Positions 7,565 through 15,902 of a stretch of DNA of 19,987 bases are shown one piece after another (positions within the stretch are counted from its first letter, which is position 1; each line of letters opens with the position of its first letter). The translations under genes and the position numbers were made by a program. This DNA is from JALZUE01 sp051251725 (lineage in GTDB: Bacteria > Pseudomonadota > Gammaproteobacteria > Enterobacterales > Alteromonadaceae): positions 1 through 19,987 of the forward strand of contig JBPOFN010000060.1 of NCBI GenBank assembly GCA_051251725.1, written 5' to 3'. The notes under the pieces are model-generated. The model worked only from the letters and a program-made list of their open reading frames with translations, did no database searches and had not been told where the DNA came from.

Positions 7565-8269
7565 ATGACGACGACAGAACATTCGAGCCAACGTTTATAT
7601 TTGCAAATTGCCAATGCGGTCGCTGAAATGGTAAAAAGTGGCGAGGTTAAAGTTGGTGAGCGCTTTGCTGCTGAACGTGACTTAGCGGCTAAATTTTCAG
7701 TCAGTCGTTCCACCATACGTGAAGCTATGATTGCGTTAGAAGTGAGTGGTTTTGTTGAAATACGCTCAGGTTCAGGTATTTATGCGTTACCGCCGTTTTC
7801 AAAACCTAATATTTTACAATCAGCGGAAGATACGCCAGGACCATTTGAAGTATTAGAAGCGCGCATGTTATTAGAGTCTGAAGCGGCAGAGTTAGCAGCT
7901 GAGCGCATCAGTAATAATGAATTACATCAATTAAAACAATTATTGGCGGCAATGTCGGTGGCGGTTGATGAAAACAATATTGAAGAAGCGGAACGTATCG
8001 ATCACGCTTTTCATTTATTAATTGTTAAATCAACCCGAAATAGCGCTTTAACGCCAATTTATGAATGGCTGTGGCAAATTCGTGAATCGTCAGCGGTCAG
8101 TCAGCAATTCCATTTGAAATTACGTAATAAAGGCTCAACCCCACGTATTGATGAACACAAGCAAGTGCTTGATGCCTTAATGCAGCGTGATGGTGAAGCG
8201 GCCAGTAGCGCGATAAAAAAACACCTAACCCAAGTAATGAATCGCCTAACCGAGTGTAGTTTGGTGTAG
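7565..8269 (+). CDS. GntR family transcriptional regulator, FadR/FCD subfamily
   Basis: The 234-residue protein has a winged-helix GntR domain at about residues 9-77 (FAAERDLAAKFSVSRSTIREAM is typical of the family, with wing RSGSGIYAL) and a helical FCD ligand-binding domain at about 95-228. The FCD metal-site residues are visible as D146, H150, H198 and H220. The FEVLEARMLLESEAAELAA run resembles the UxuR/ExuR-like branch, whose effectors are sugar acids or related carboxylates; this is family knowledge, and the effector here is unknown. AAGAG lies 5 nt before the ATG. The gene is divergent from the DUF1080 operon and convergent with the DUF1501 gene, so it is the obvious local regulator, probably a repressor acting at 7243-7255 and 7367-7381. 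Confidence 0.92.
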   Translation: MTTTEHSSQRLYLQIANAVAEMVKSGEVKVGERFAAERDLAAKFSVSRSTIREAMIALEVSGFVEIRSGSGIYALPPFSKPNILQSAEDTPGPFEVLEARMLLESEAAELAAERISNNELHQLKQLLAAMSVAVDENNIEEAERIDHAFHLLIVKSTRNSALTPIYEWLWQIRESSAVSQQFHLKLRNKGSTPRIDEHKQVLDALMQRDGEAASSAIKKHLTQVMNRLTECSLV

Positions 8270-8275
8270 GCGATT
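8240..8275 (+). terminator. Hairpin spanning the regulator stop codon, possible terminator
   Basis: AATCGCCTA (8240-8248) and TAGGCGATT (8267-8275) are perfect 9-bp arms around an 18-base loop; the TAG stop (8267-8269) is part of the right arm. A weakly T-rich stretch follows. It may end the regulator transcript. Confidence 0.4.
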
Positions 8276-8278
8276 TAG

Positions 8279-8311
8279 TTAGCTTATTAATTGATAAATT
8301 AATTAAGCTAA
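8279..8311. terminator. AT-rich hairpin between convergent genes
   Basis: TTAGCTTA (8279-8286) pairs with TAAGCTAA (8304-8311), and the inner bases extend the pairing with one bulge around a GATA-centred loop. It sits between the converging regulator and DUF1501 genes and overlaps the last codons of the latter. It is AT-rich and lacks a strong T-tail, so bidirectional termination is only plausible. Confidence 0.35.
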
Positions 8312-9796
8312 AATTCCTTTCACTACCTTACCGTGCACATCAGTTAATCGAAAGCGGCGACCTTGATATTTAAAGGTCAGCTTTTCATGATCAACGCCCA
8401 TTAAATGCATAATAGTTGCTTGTAAGTCGTGCACGTGCACAGGGTCTTTAATGACGTTATAGGCATAGTCATCGGTTTCGCCATAACTGACACCTGCTTT
8501 AACACCACCGCCTGCCATCCACATGGTAAAAGCATTGGGGTGATGATCTCGGCCGTATTTTTCTTCACTAAATTTACCTTGGCAATAACTGGTTCGGCCA
8601 AATTCTCCGCCCCACACCACTAAGGTATCATCTAATAAACCTCGCTGTTTTAGGTCAGTCACTAATGCCGCTGATGCTTGGTCGGTATCTTTACACATTT
8701 GCTTGATGCCGCCGGGTAAATAATTATGGTGATCCCAACCGCGATGAAATAATTGTGTGAACTTAACATTTCGCTCAGCTAATCGGCGGGCTAATAAGCA
8801 GTTGGCCGCATACGTGCCGGGGGTACGAGAATCAGGGCCGTACATATCAAAAACCCAATCAGGCTCATCTGAAAAATCAGTAACATCGGGCACTGAAGTT
8901 TGCATGCGCTGCGCCATTTCATATTGAGCAATACGTGAGTGAATTTCATCGTCCATGGTTTTAGCGTGTTGCAAGCCGTGTAGTTTGGTTAAGTAGTTCA
9001 TCATTTCACGGCGATCGTAACGGCTTAAACCGTTGGGATTATTGACAAATAATACCGGCTCTTTTCCTGCTCTAAAACGAACGCCTTGATGCACTGAGGG
9101 TAAAAAGCCATTACCCCAAAGTCGAGCAAATACTGGTTGGCCTTTGGTTTGATTGGTTAATAACACAATAAAGGGCGGTAAGTTGTCGTTGTTACTGCCT
9201 AAACCATAACTTAACCAAGCACCTAAGCTTGGGCGACCGGCAATAGGGAAGCCGGTTAACATAAAGGTCGCGGCAGGGTCATGGTTAATCGCGTCGGTTT
9301 GTACTGATTTGATAAAACATAAATCATCAACCACATTAGCAGTGTGGGGTAATAATTCACTGATCCACGCACCTGATTCACCATATTGTTTAAAATCGAA
9401 AATAGATTTCACTAATGGTAGTGAGGTTTGCTGTGCGGTCATGGTGGTTAACTGCGTTTCGCCGCGCACTTCACTGGGGATTTCTTTTCCATGCATTTTA
9501 TTGAGCATAGGTTTGTAATCAAATAATTCCATTTGTGACGGCCCGCCACTTTGGAATAAATAAATCATGCGTTTGGCTTTGGCCGGAAAATGCGGCTGTC
9601 CCATCACTCCATTTAAACTGGTGTCGGGTTGTGCGATCTTGTTATCGGGTAAAATTATTTTACTGTCGTCGGCCAAACTTAAACCGGGAATAGCGGCTAG
9701 GCTGGCAGCTGAGCCTGCCATTGAAGCACCTTTAAGAAAGCTTCGGCGGCTTAGCTGTTTTTGTAATTCAGCGATGGCGTTATTAAATTGAGTCAT
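8303..9796 (-). CDS. Tat-exported DUF1501 family protein
   Basis: The 497-residue protein begins with a twin-arginine signal, SRRSFLKG at residues 16-23, followed by a weakly hydrophobic Ala-rich stretch and a likely cleavage site near residue 42. The mature part is a DUF1501 protein, a sulfatase/phosphatase-like (alkaline phosphatase superfamily) fold; FQSGGPSQMELFD, HDPAATFMLTGFP, WGGEFGRT and GRDHHPNAFTMWMAGGG are typical of it. Tat export implies folding, perhaps with a metal, before reaching the periplasm. In Planctomycetes DUF1501 genes nearly always sit beside DUF1549/DUF1553 genes, as here, but no reaction has been firmly assigned to the pair to my knowledge. GGAG lies 8 nt before the ATG. 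It is the last gene of its operon, 15 bp after its neighbour. Confidence 0.92.
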   Translation of the reverse strand: MTQFNNAIAELQKQLSRRSFLKGASMAGSAASLAAIPGLSLADDSKIILPDNKIAQPDTSLNGVMGQPHFPAKAKRMIYLFQSGGPSQMELFDYKPMLNKMHGKEIPSEVRGETQLTTMTAQQTSLPLVKSIFDFKQYGESGAWISELLPHTANVVDDLCFIKSVQTDAINHDPAATFMLTGFPIAGRPSLGAWLSYGLGSNNDNLPPFIVLLTNQTKGQPVFARLWGNGFLPSVHQGVRFRAGKEPVLFVNNPNGLSRYDRREMMNYLTKLHGLQHAKTMDDEIHSRIAQYEMAQRMQTSVPDVTDFSDEPDWVFDMYGPDSRTPGTYAANCLLARRLAERNVKFTQLFHRGWDHHNYLPGGIKQMCKDTDQASAALVTDLKQRGLLDDTLVVWGGEFGRTSYCQGKFSEEKYGRDHHPNAFTMWMAGGGVKAGVSYGETDDYAYNVIKDPVHVHDLQATIMHLMGVDHEKLTFKYQGRRFRLTDVHGKVVKGILA

Positions 9797-9811
9797 GGTA
9801 GTTCTCCAGCG

Positions 9812-12800
9812 TTAGCGCTTAATTACGGTCGCGTCATGATTAATAATTAAATTGGCAACAGCGCTTAACGCTGCAACAACGGTTTTATTTAATGATGGTG
9901 ACAGTGTCTTTTCACCAATCGTTAAAAAGGCATCGGCGTCGTCAGGATTATTTGCGTATTTTTCGGCAAACTTTTCATACATTTCTGACATCACTTGCAG
10001 TTCATTGTTATCAGGGTATTTACTGGTTAATGAACGATAGATATTCGTTAATTGCTGTTGGGTATTTTGCGTTTGTGTTAGTACTTTTTCTGCTAACACG
10101 CGGCCGGCTTCAACAAACTGCGGATCATTCATCATAGTTAATGCTTGTAACGGTGTATTGGTCGCTTGCCTCGTGCCAACCGTGTAAGTTCGGGTTGGGG
10201 TGTCAAAATTATGCATACTGGGCGGCGGCGCATTACGTTTCCATACGGTATACATACTTCGGCGATATAAATCATCACCGGTACTTTGCTGGTATTTAGC
10301 GCGGTTCATTTGCCATAAACCTTCTGGTTGATAAGGGTAAACACTTTTACCACCTACTTTATTGACTAATAACCCACTGGCAGCTAATACGTTGTCGCGT
10401 AACATTTCAGCGGTTAAGCGACCGCTTGGTCCGCGGGCATAGAAAATATTTTCAGGGTCTTGCTCTTTTAATGTTGGGCTGGCGATTGAGTGTTGACGAT
10501 ACGTTGCTGTCATCGCGATAGTTTTTATGATGTGTTTAACATTCCAGCCGGAATCAATAAATTCTCGGCTTAACCAATCAAGGGCGTCAGGGTGGGTTGG
10601 TAATTTTCCTTGGCTGCCAAAATCTTCTGGCGTGCGGACAATACCTGTGCCCATAAACATCATCCAATAGCGGTTACTGACCACGCGGGCTGTTAGCGGA
10701 TGATTTGGATCTGTTATCCATTTGGCTAAACCAATACGGTTTTTAGGCAGTGATTTATCAAACGGATAAATACTTTCTACTACGCCCGGTTCAACTGGCT
10801 CTCCGTGGTTTGAATATAAGCCGCGGTCGAGTATATAAGATTGACGCTTTTTGCCAGTTAACTCTTGCATGATCATCATTTCTTGCACTGGCTCTGCTAG
10901 TGCATTTTGTTGATTGCGCAGCACGGTTAAATTGGCAAAGCTTGTTTGATATGTTTTGTTATAACGTTTGTTGTAAAAGTCTTTTAAGTCTTGTGAGTTA
11001 GTGATTTTCGCAACTGAGTAGGTTTCACCAAAAGCATGTTTAGCATTAGCGGTTATTTCTACTTGGCTTAAATCTCGCGCCCAAATTTTTAAATCGTCGA
11101 CTAATGTTTTTGCTGCCCCGCGATCACGCCAGCGCGCGCCAACTTTAAAACCCGTTACTAAACCTAAGTTGTCATCACTTGGGTGGCGAATATCTTTATA
11201 AAGATTGTCGCGTTCAATATTCATTGCGACTAATTCACCATTAACATAAAAGTTAACCCCTTTGGCCGTTGATGAACCGTCATAACTCATGGCGATATGT
11301 TGCCATTGTGCTGTCGTGATTGGCGCTTGCGAACGTAAGGTTATAGCGTTGTACGGGTAAGTATGGGCAAGGCGCACCAGCCAATGTCCTGCTTCAATAC
11401 TAACGTCAAAACCTTTGTAGTTATAAAGAGTTGAAGATAAATTAAAATGAAATAACACAGCTTCTTTTAGCGATTCGGGGAATTTTGCTTTAATAGCAAC
11501 AGTAAACGGGGTGGCACGGTTAAAATGATTTTCATCAGGAAAAAATAGCGCGTCGTCGCCATTCAGTAAAAAACCTTGGTTATTTTCATCAAGTTGAATA
11601 ACTAAGTCATCACCGGTTTTTTCATTTTTACTACTGGAAAATAACACGCGGCCTGTTTTGCCGTTATTAAGGCTGTTAGTGATGGTTTTGTTGGTGTCTT
11701 TTTCATTAAAAGGATAATGCGAAATTAGCGCATCCCTTGCTAACAAATCAACGGCAGCGCGTTGTTTTTGCCAAGCTGAAAACGAAGCATCGCTATTATT
11801 TAATGCTTCAGTTAGCTGCACTTCACTGCTGGTAATTTGCTGTTTAATATTTTCAATATCAGCCTGCTGGCGCTCAGTTGGCAATAACATAGTAGGCACG
11901 GGTAGGTCGTTAGCGTCCCAAGAAATTTGTCCGGTTTCATCAATGTTATTAAACATCGCAAACGTTTGATAATAGCCTTTGGTTGGAATATCGTCGTATT
12001 TATGATCATGACATTGGGCGCAATGTAAGGTTAAGCCTAATAACCCAGTGCCAATTGCTTGCACGCGATCTTTGACATATTCAACGCGAAACTCTTCTAA
12101 AACAATACCGCCTTCATTATTTTGCGTGTGCATGCGATTAAATGCGGTTGCCAGTTTTTGCTCTTTGGTTGCGTTTGGTAATAAATCACCGGCTAATTGC
12201 CAAGTAATAAATTTATCAAACGGCATGTTTTCATCGAATTTTTCAATAACCCAATCGCGATACGGGGAAACATCACGAAACGGGTCGGTGGCATAACCGT
12301 GGGTGTCGGCGTAACGTGCCACATCTAACCATTCAGTGGCCATGCGCTCGGCATAGGCAGGCGTTGCAATTAAGCGTTCAACAACTTTTTCATAAGCATT
12401 GGCACTGTCATCAGCAATGAAATTATCTATTTCAGCCAGTGTTGGCGGTAAACCGGTAATATCAAAAGTGACACGACGGATCAGCGTTTCTTTGTCAGCT
12501 GTTTCACTCGGGGTCAGGTTATTGTCTTCAATTTTTTTTAAGACAAAATAATCGAGCGCGTTCACTGGCCAAGTTTTGTTTTGCACTTCTGGTAAGGCTT
12601 TTTTTTCTGCCTTGATAAAAGACCAATGCTGCTTATATTCCGCCCCTTGTTTGATCCACTTTTTAATCATCGCTTTTTCGCGATCAGTCAAAGTCAGGTT
12701 TGACTTCGGCGGTGGCATTATCATACTAGGATCGGTGGCAGTAATACGCTGTACTGCTTCACTTTTATCAGGTTTACCCGGCACAATCGCATGATTACCT

Positions 12801-13078
12801 GATTCCAACACATGCGTGGTTGCTTGTTCAAAAGTATTTAAACTTAATCCCGCTTTAGCATTGGTAACATCAGGGCCATGACATAAAAAACAGGTGTCTG
12901 ACAATATCGGTTTGATGTGAAAATTATAATCAACTTTATCCGGTAGGCTATATTGTGCAGTATCGGCGTCAAGGTCGGCATTGTCGTTACAAGCGCTTAA
13001 TCCTAATGACGTGATAACCACAACCAGTAAAGAAAAGGGCTTAGTAATTTTTCGAGATAGTATTGTTTGTTGCAACAT
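9812..13078 (-). CDS. Planctomycete-type cytochrome lipoprotein (PSCyt1 - DUF1549 - LamG-like - DUF1553)
   Basis: The 1088-residue protein starts with a lipoprotein signal ending LGLSAC (Cys30). A planctomycete cytochrome C domain follows (about 50-145) with the haem motif CFLCH at 63-67 and MPPPKSNL as the likely Met-ligand region. DUF1549/PSCyt2 spans about 170-380 and contains a second CxxCH, CAQCH at 353-357. A LamG/concanavalin-like jelly-roll insert occupies about 450-680 (FYVNGELV, DDLKIWARDLS), and DUF1553/PSD1 about 745-1015 (NHPLTARVVSNRYW, PEDFGSQG). The protein is thus a di-haem, probably carbohydrate-binding periplasmic lipoprotein. It starts 4 bp after the preceding gene, and its weak GAG Shine-Dalgarno lies in the end of that gene, so translation is likely coupled. 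Redox partner and substrate are unknown. Confidence 0.93.
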   Translation of the reverse strand: MLQQTILSRKITKPFSLLVVVITSLGLSACNDNADLDADTAQYSLPDKVDYNFHIKPILSDTCFLCHGPDVTNAKAGLSLNTFEQATTHVLESGNHAIVPGKPDKSEAVQRITATDPSMIMPPPKSNLTLTDREKAMIKKWIKQGAEYKQHWSFIKAEKKALPEVQNKTWPVNALDYFVLKKIEDNNLTPSETADKETLIRRVTFDITGLPPTLAEIDNFIADDSANAYEKVVERLIATPAYAERMATEWLDVARYADTHGYATDPFRDVSPYRDWVIEKFDENMPFDKFITWQLAGDLLPNATKEQKLATAFNRMHTQNNEGGIVLEEFRVEYVKDRVQAIGTGLLGLTLHCAQCHDHKYDDIPTKGYYQTFAMFNNIDETGQISWDANDLPVPTMLLPTERQQADIENIKQQITSSEVQLTEALNNSDASFSAWQKQRAAVDLLARDALISHYPFNEKDTNKTITNSLNNGKTGRVLFSSSKNEKTGDDLVIQLDENNQGFLLNGDDALFFPDENHFNRATPFTVAIKAKFPESLKEAVLFHFNLSSTLYNYKGFDVSIEAGHWLVRLAHTYPYNAITLRSQAPITTAQWQHIAMSYDGSSTAKGVNFYVNGELVAMNIERDNLYKDIRHPSDDNLGLVTGFKVGARWRDRGAAKTLVDDLKIWARDLSQVEITANAKHAFGETYSVAKITNSQDLKDFYNKRYNKTYQTSFANLTVLRNQQNALAEPVQEMMIMQELTGKKRQSYILDRGLYSNHGEPVEPGVVESIYPFDKSLPKNRIGLAKWITDPNHPLTARVVSNRYWMMFMGTGIVRTPEDFGSQGKLPTHPDALDWLSREFIDSGWNVKHIIKTIAMTATYRQHSIASPTLKEQDPENIFYARGPSGRLTAEMLRDNVLAASGLLVNKVGGKSVYPYQPEGLWQMNRAKYQQSTGDDLYRRSMYTVWKRNAPPPSMHNFDTPTRTYTVGTRQATNTPLQALTMMNDPQFVEAGRVLAEKVLTQTQNTQQQLTNIYRSLTSKYPDNNELQVMSEMYEKFAEKYANNPDDADAFLTIGEKTLSPSLNKTVVAALSAVANLIINHDATVIKR

Positions 13079-13082
13079 ACGC

Positions 13083-14279
13083 TTAAACTCGCTCTAATTT
13101 AATCGGATAGGTTTGATTAGAATTCCATTGACCAGCATATAAATTCTCATCGTTATCAATACAAACCCCGTGGCAATGATTAAAAACATCCCAAGTAGTA
13201 TGCATATTTTGTAACTCGCCATTTTGATACTTTGGCTCAGTGCCACCTGGGTTAGCAACGACCTTGTTGTTTTTATCTAAAATAGTAATAAAACCAGAGT
13301 TGGCTTGGCGTTTACCATCAACAACTGACCAGCACACAGGGATATAAGCATAATCACCTTGATAGATAGGACCGCCGACAAAAGCGCCCGGTGTTTTAAT
13401 TGTGCTGCGGTAGGTGCCATTCATTTCAAACAGTTTTAATTCATTCGCGGCGCGTGAACTGATCACTAAATGTGGATCGGCCGGATTACGAACATCAATG
13501 CCAATACCATGGGTATTACTGAGGTTGTAGTTTGTATCTTGATTTTTTCTACCACCCCAATGGCGAATATATTGGCCATTATGATTATATTGAATCACTC
13601 GATCTGAGCCGTAGCCGTCAGTAACATATAAGTCACCATTAGCAGCAATGGCAATATCTGTTGGGCGAAAAGGGTCTTGTGCTTGATAAATACCAATTGT
13701 ACGGGGATGGCCAATGGTATAAACCAACTTACCGTCGATGGTTAATTTGCTGATAAAACCTTGCTGGGGGATCACCTTGTTATGTGGCGATTTCCAATTA
13801 CCAATGGTTTTTCCGTCCCAGTGGCGGTTTAAAACCCAACCGCAATCCACGATATAAATAAAATCTTCACCGTTTTCATGATTAATTTTTATTGAGTGAG
13901 CGCCTGGGTATTGAGTGCCCCAAGCGTCGAGTAGCTTGCCGTCTTTGTTGTAAACGATAAAATTATTCTTATCGTTATCGGTCACCATAATAATACGGCC
14001 TTTAGAATCAAAAGCTAAGCCATGACAGTTTTCCACCGGCACTTTATTCGGGTCTAAATCCCCCCAAAAATAATTAACCTTATATTTAAAGTCGCCGTGG
14101 CCAATAATTTTACCGTGGGCATTACGTGCTGCTTTAGGTAATGGCGGCTGCATTGGTTGATGTGCTGATGCTGTTGAGCTTAAACCAGACAACAGCACAG
14201 TACTTAGCGCTGTACTGTGTTTGATAAATTGACGTTTACTGGTATTAACGTCGGTGTTATTTTTATTATCGATAGTCAT
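13083..14279 (-). CDS. Exported beta-propeller (NHL-repeat-like) protein
   Basis: The 398-residue protein has a Tat-like signal with Lys-Arg instead of Arg-Arg (SKRQFIKH, residues 14-21), then a hydrophobic run and an ASA site near residue 39. The body contains repeated propeller-blade units with NHL character, for example HGLAFDSKGRIIMVTDNDKN, DIAIAANGDLYVTDGYGSDR, HGIGIDVRN and HGVCIDNDENLYAGQW, each ending in short strands. Such six-bladed propellers include peptidyl-amidating-lyase-like and sugar-lactone-hydrolase-like proteins, but no catalytic signature lets me pick one. It lies 11 bp after the DUF2231 gene and 4 bp before the PSCyt1 gene, so it is an operon member acting in the periplasm, perhaps as a scaffold or binding protein. 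AGG lies about 8 nt before the ATG. Confidence 0.85.
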   Translation of the reverse strand: MTIDNKNNTDVNTSKRQFIKHSTALSTVLLSGLSSTASAHQPMQPPLPKAARNAHGKIIGHGDFKYKVNYFWGDLDPNKVPVENCHGLAFDSKGRIIMVTDNDKNNFIVYNKDGKLLDAWGTQYPGAHSIKINHENGEDFIYIVDCGWVLNRHWDGKTIGNWKSPHNKVIPQQGFISKLTIDGKLVYTIGHPRTIGIYQAQDPFRPTDIAIAANGDLYVTDGYGSDRVIQYNHNGQYIRHWGGRKNQDTNYNLSNTHGIGIDVRNPADPHLVISSRAANELKLFEMNGTYRSTIKTPGAFVGGPIYQGDYAYIPVCWSVVDGKRQANSGFITILDKNNKVVANPGGTEPKYQNGELQNMHTTWDVFNHCHGVCIDNDENLYAGQWNSNQTYPIKLERV

Positions 14280-14290
14280 GATTTAGCCTG

Positions 14291-15739
14291 TTATGATTTT
14301 TTCTTGCTGGTGTTGTTTTTGCTATCTTGTTTTTTAGCAAGGGCGGTTTGGGTTGCTGCTTGAAAGTCAGCCAGCTTATTCGACAAACCGTCTATTTCTA
14401 TTTCCGGCTTAAGTCCGGCCAGCTCAGTTAAAGCGGCTTTACTGATTTTTGTTTGGCCAATATAAAGCTTTGTTAATGCGGGCATTTGGCTAAAGCTTGT
14501 GGTTGCCTTATCGGTGACGGGTGTGCCAAATAAATTTAAATATTGTAACTTAGCTAAGTTTGTTAGCGCGCTAACGCCATCATCATTCACTGGGGTTTTA
14601 TCCAAACGTAATTTTAATAAATTACTTAAGCCTGCAAGGTGAGGCATTTGCTCTGCGCTGATTTGTGAATTGATTAAATTTAAATAGGCAATATAGTCTT
14701 TCGCTTTCACTAAAGCTGAGATTGCTTGATCGGTAATCGCGGTCAAATTCGACGAATAATCAACATCAAGATAGTTGATGTTTTTCGCGATGGTTTTAAC
14801 TAAAAAGCCTTGCTGCTGTAGCGCAGTAATTATGTCATCAGGAATAGCCGGATTTTTTGCTAGCGGCCAAGCATTATCTTCCGCCATTAAACCTAAAAAT
14901 TGGGCTAATGACTTTTTATCTACTGGAGCAAGCGCTGCTGTTTGCACCTTACCTGAAAGTGGCGCGCCGGTTTTTAACCACCAAGCAATGGTTTTTACTT
15001 GGCTTGAGGTTAATGGCGTTTTACCTTCAGCCGGCATAAATTTCTTATTATGCTCATCAAGGGTAATGCGTTGATATAACTCGCTTTGCTCAATATTACC
15101 GGCGCCTAAAGTACTACCGGTTTTCCCACCTTGTTGAATGCCAGCGATATTAGCTAAATTTAACTTACCTTTGGCTTTAGCATCATTATGGCAACTGACA
15201 CAATTGGCTTTAAAAATGGGCTGAATAATATCAAGGTAAACATCGGCTTGTTCAATGGCGGTGATTGTTGGGCGAGGGCCTTGATGTGGTTCAAAGCCCG
15301 CTAAGGTGCGAACAAAGTTTGGTGCGTGTTCAACTAAATAGGTTTCGCCATGGGTCATATTGGCGCCGTAATGGCCGGTAGTAAACAATAACGCTAACTG
15401 AATACTGGCTAAACTAGTAATGATGACTTTATTAGTCTTTTTGAGAAAAGAAAATAACAAGGTGCAGATAATGGCCAAGGTCGCGACCGAGATACCAAAC
15501 AACTTATGGATAAAAACTGCATCTTCATTATAGCCGCCACCAAGGGATAGCATATAACCTGAAATACAGGCGGCGATGGCAGAAACTGCGCCCCAGAACC
15601 AAATTAAGTTTAGTACGTTAGCGCGTTCACGTTGACATAATGCGGTATGAATTTCCAGTAATGCGGCAAGTAATAAAATGCCAATAGGTAGATGCAACAC
15701 CAAAACGTGAAAGCGACCAAAAAACTGAATCAAGTCCAT
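14291..15739 (-). CDS. Membrane DUF2231 - cytochrome c - leucine-rich-repeat fusion
   Basis: The 482-residue protein starts with four membrane helices (about 11-30, 46-64, 76-98, 105-124) of the DUF2231 type, with histidines at 11, 16, 78, 123 and 130 that could ligate haem b or contact quinone (inference). A planctomycete-type cytochrome c domain follows at about 165-262 with CVSCH at 180-184 and FMPAEGKTPL as the Met-ligand region. The C-terminal 300-450 region is leucine-rich repeats (YLNLFGTPVTD, KLYIGQTKIS). It is the only clear integral inner-membrane cytochrome of the locus and the first gene of its operon, so it may link the periplasmic cytochromes to the respiratory chain. The start at 15739 has a modest AGG about 8 nt upstream. 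The very C-terminus is Lys/Ser/Asn-rich. Confidence 0.88.
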   Translation of the reverse strand: MDLIQFFGRFHVLVLHLPIGILLLAALLEIHTALCQRERANVLNLIWFWGAVSAIAACISGYMLSLGGGYNEDAVFIHKLFGISVATLAIICTLLFSFLKKTNKVIITSLASIQLALLFTTGHYGANMTHGETYLVEHAPNFVRTLAGFEPHQGPRPTITAIEQADVYLDIIQPIFKANCVSCHNDAKAKGKLNLANIAGIQQGGKTGSTLGAGNIEQSELYQRITLDEHNKKFMPAEGKTPLTSSQVKTIAWWLKTGAPLSGKVQTAALAPVDKKSLAQFLGLMAEDNAWPLAKNPAIPDDIITALQQQGFLVKTIAKNINYLDVDYSSNLTAITDQAISALVKAKDYIAYLNLINSQISAEQMPHLAGLSNLLKLRLDKTPVNDDGVSALTNLAKLQYLNLFGTPVTDKATTSFSQMPALTKLYIGQTKISKAALTELAGLKPEIEIDGLSNKLADFQAATQTALAKKQDSKNNTSKKKS

Positions 15740-15788
15740 AGCAAACCTAAAGAATAGAATAAATGTATTTATATACTAATACTAAATT

Positions 15789-15829
15789 CATATGCGTGTA
15801 TATGATTGTTTATTTATTGTTGACAATAA
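15789..15829 (-). promoter_or_regulatory. Promoter with two inverted repeats ahead of the cytochrome operon
   Basis: On the minus strand TTGTCA (15826-15821) is followed after 18 bp by TATACA (15802-15797), a plausible sigma70 promoter. CATATGCGTGTATATG (15789-15804, 5-bp arms) overlaps the -10 and TTATTGTTGACAATAA (15814-15829, perfect 7-bp arms, 2-base centre) overlaps the -35. Neither repeat matches the TTGG-N5-CCAA sites, so this operon may answer to another regulator. Confidence 0.4.
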
Positions 15830-15902
15830 TAGCGTGATTCTTCTTCGTCGCTGGTTTATTATTCAGGCCATTATTCCTTGGTTGCAATAAGGCGACGATG
15901 CC

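Noticed and set aside
7510..7716. Open frame on the minus strand opposite the start of the GntR gene
   Set aside because: It is antisense to a well-supported winged-helix coding region and its translation has no recognisable domain; it is a shadow frame.
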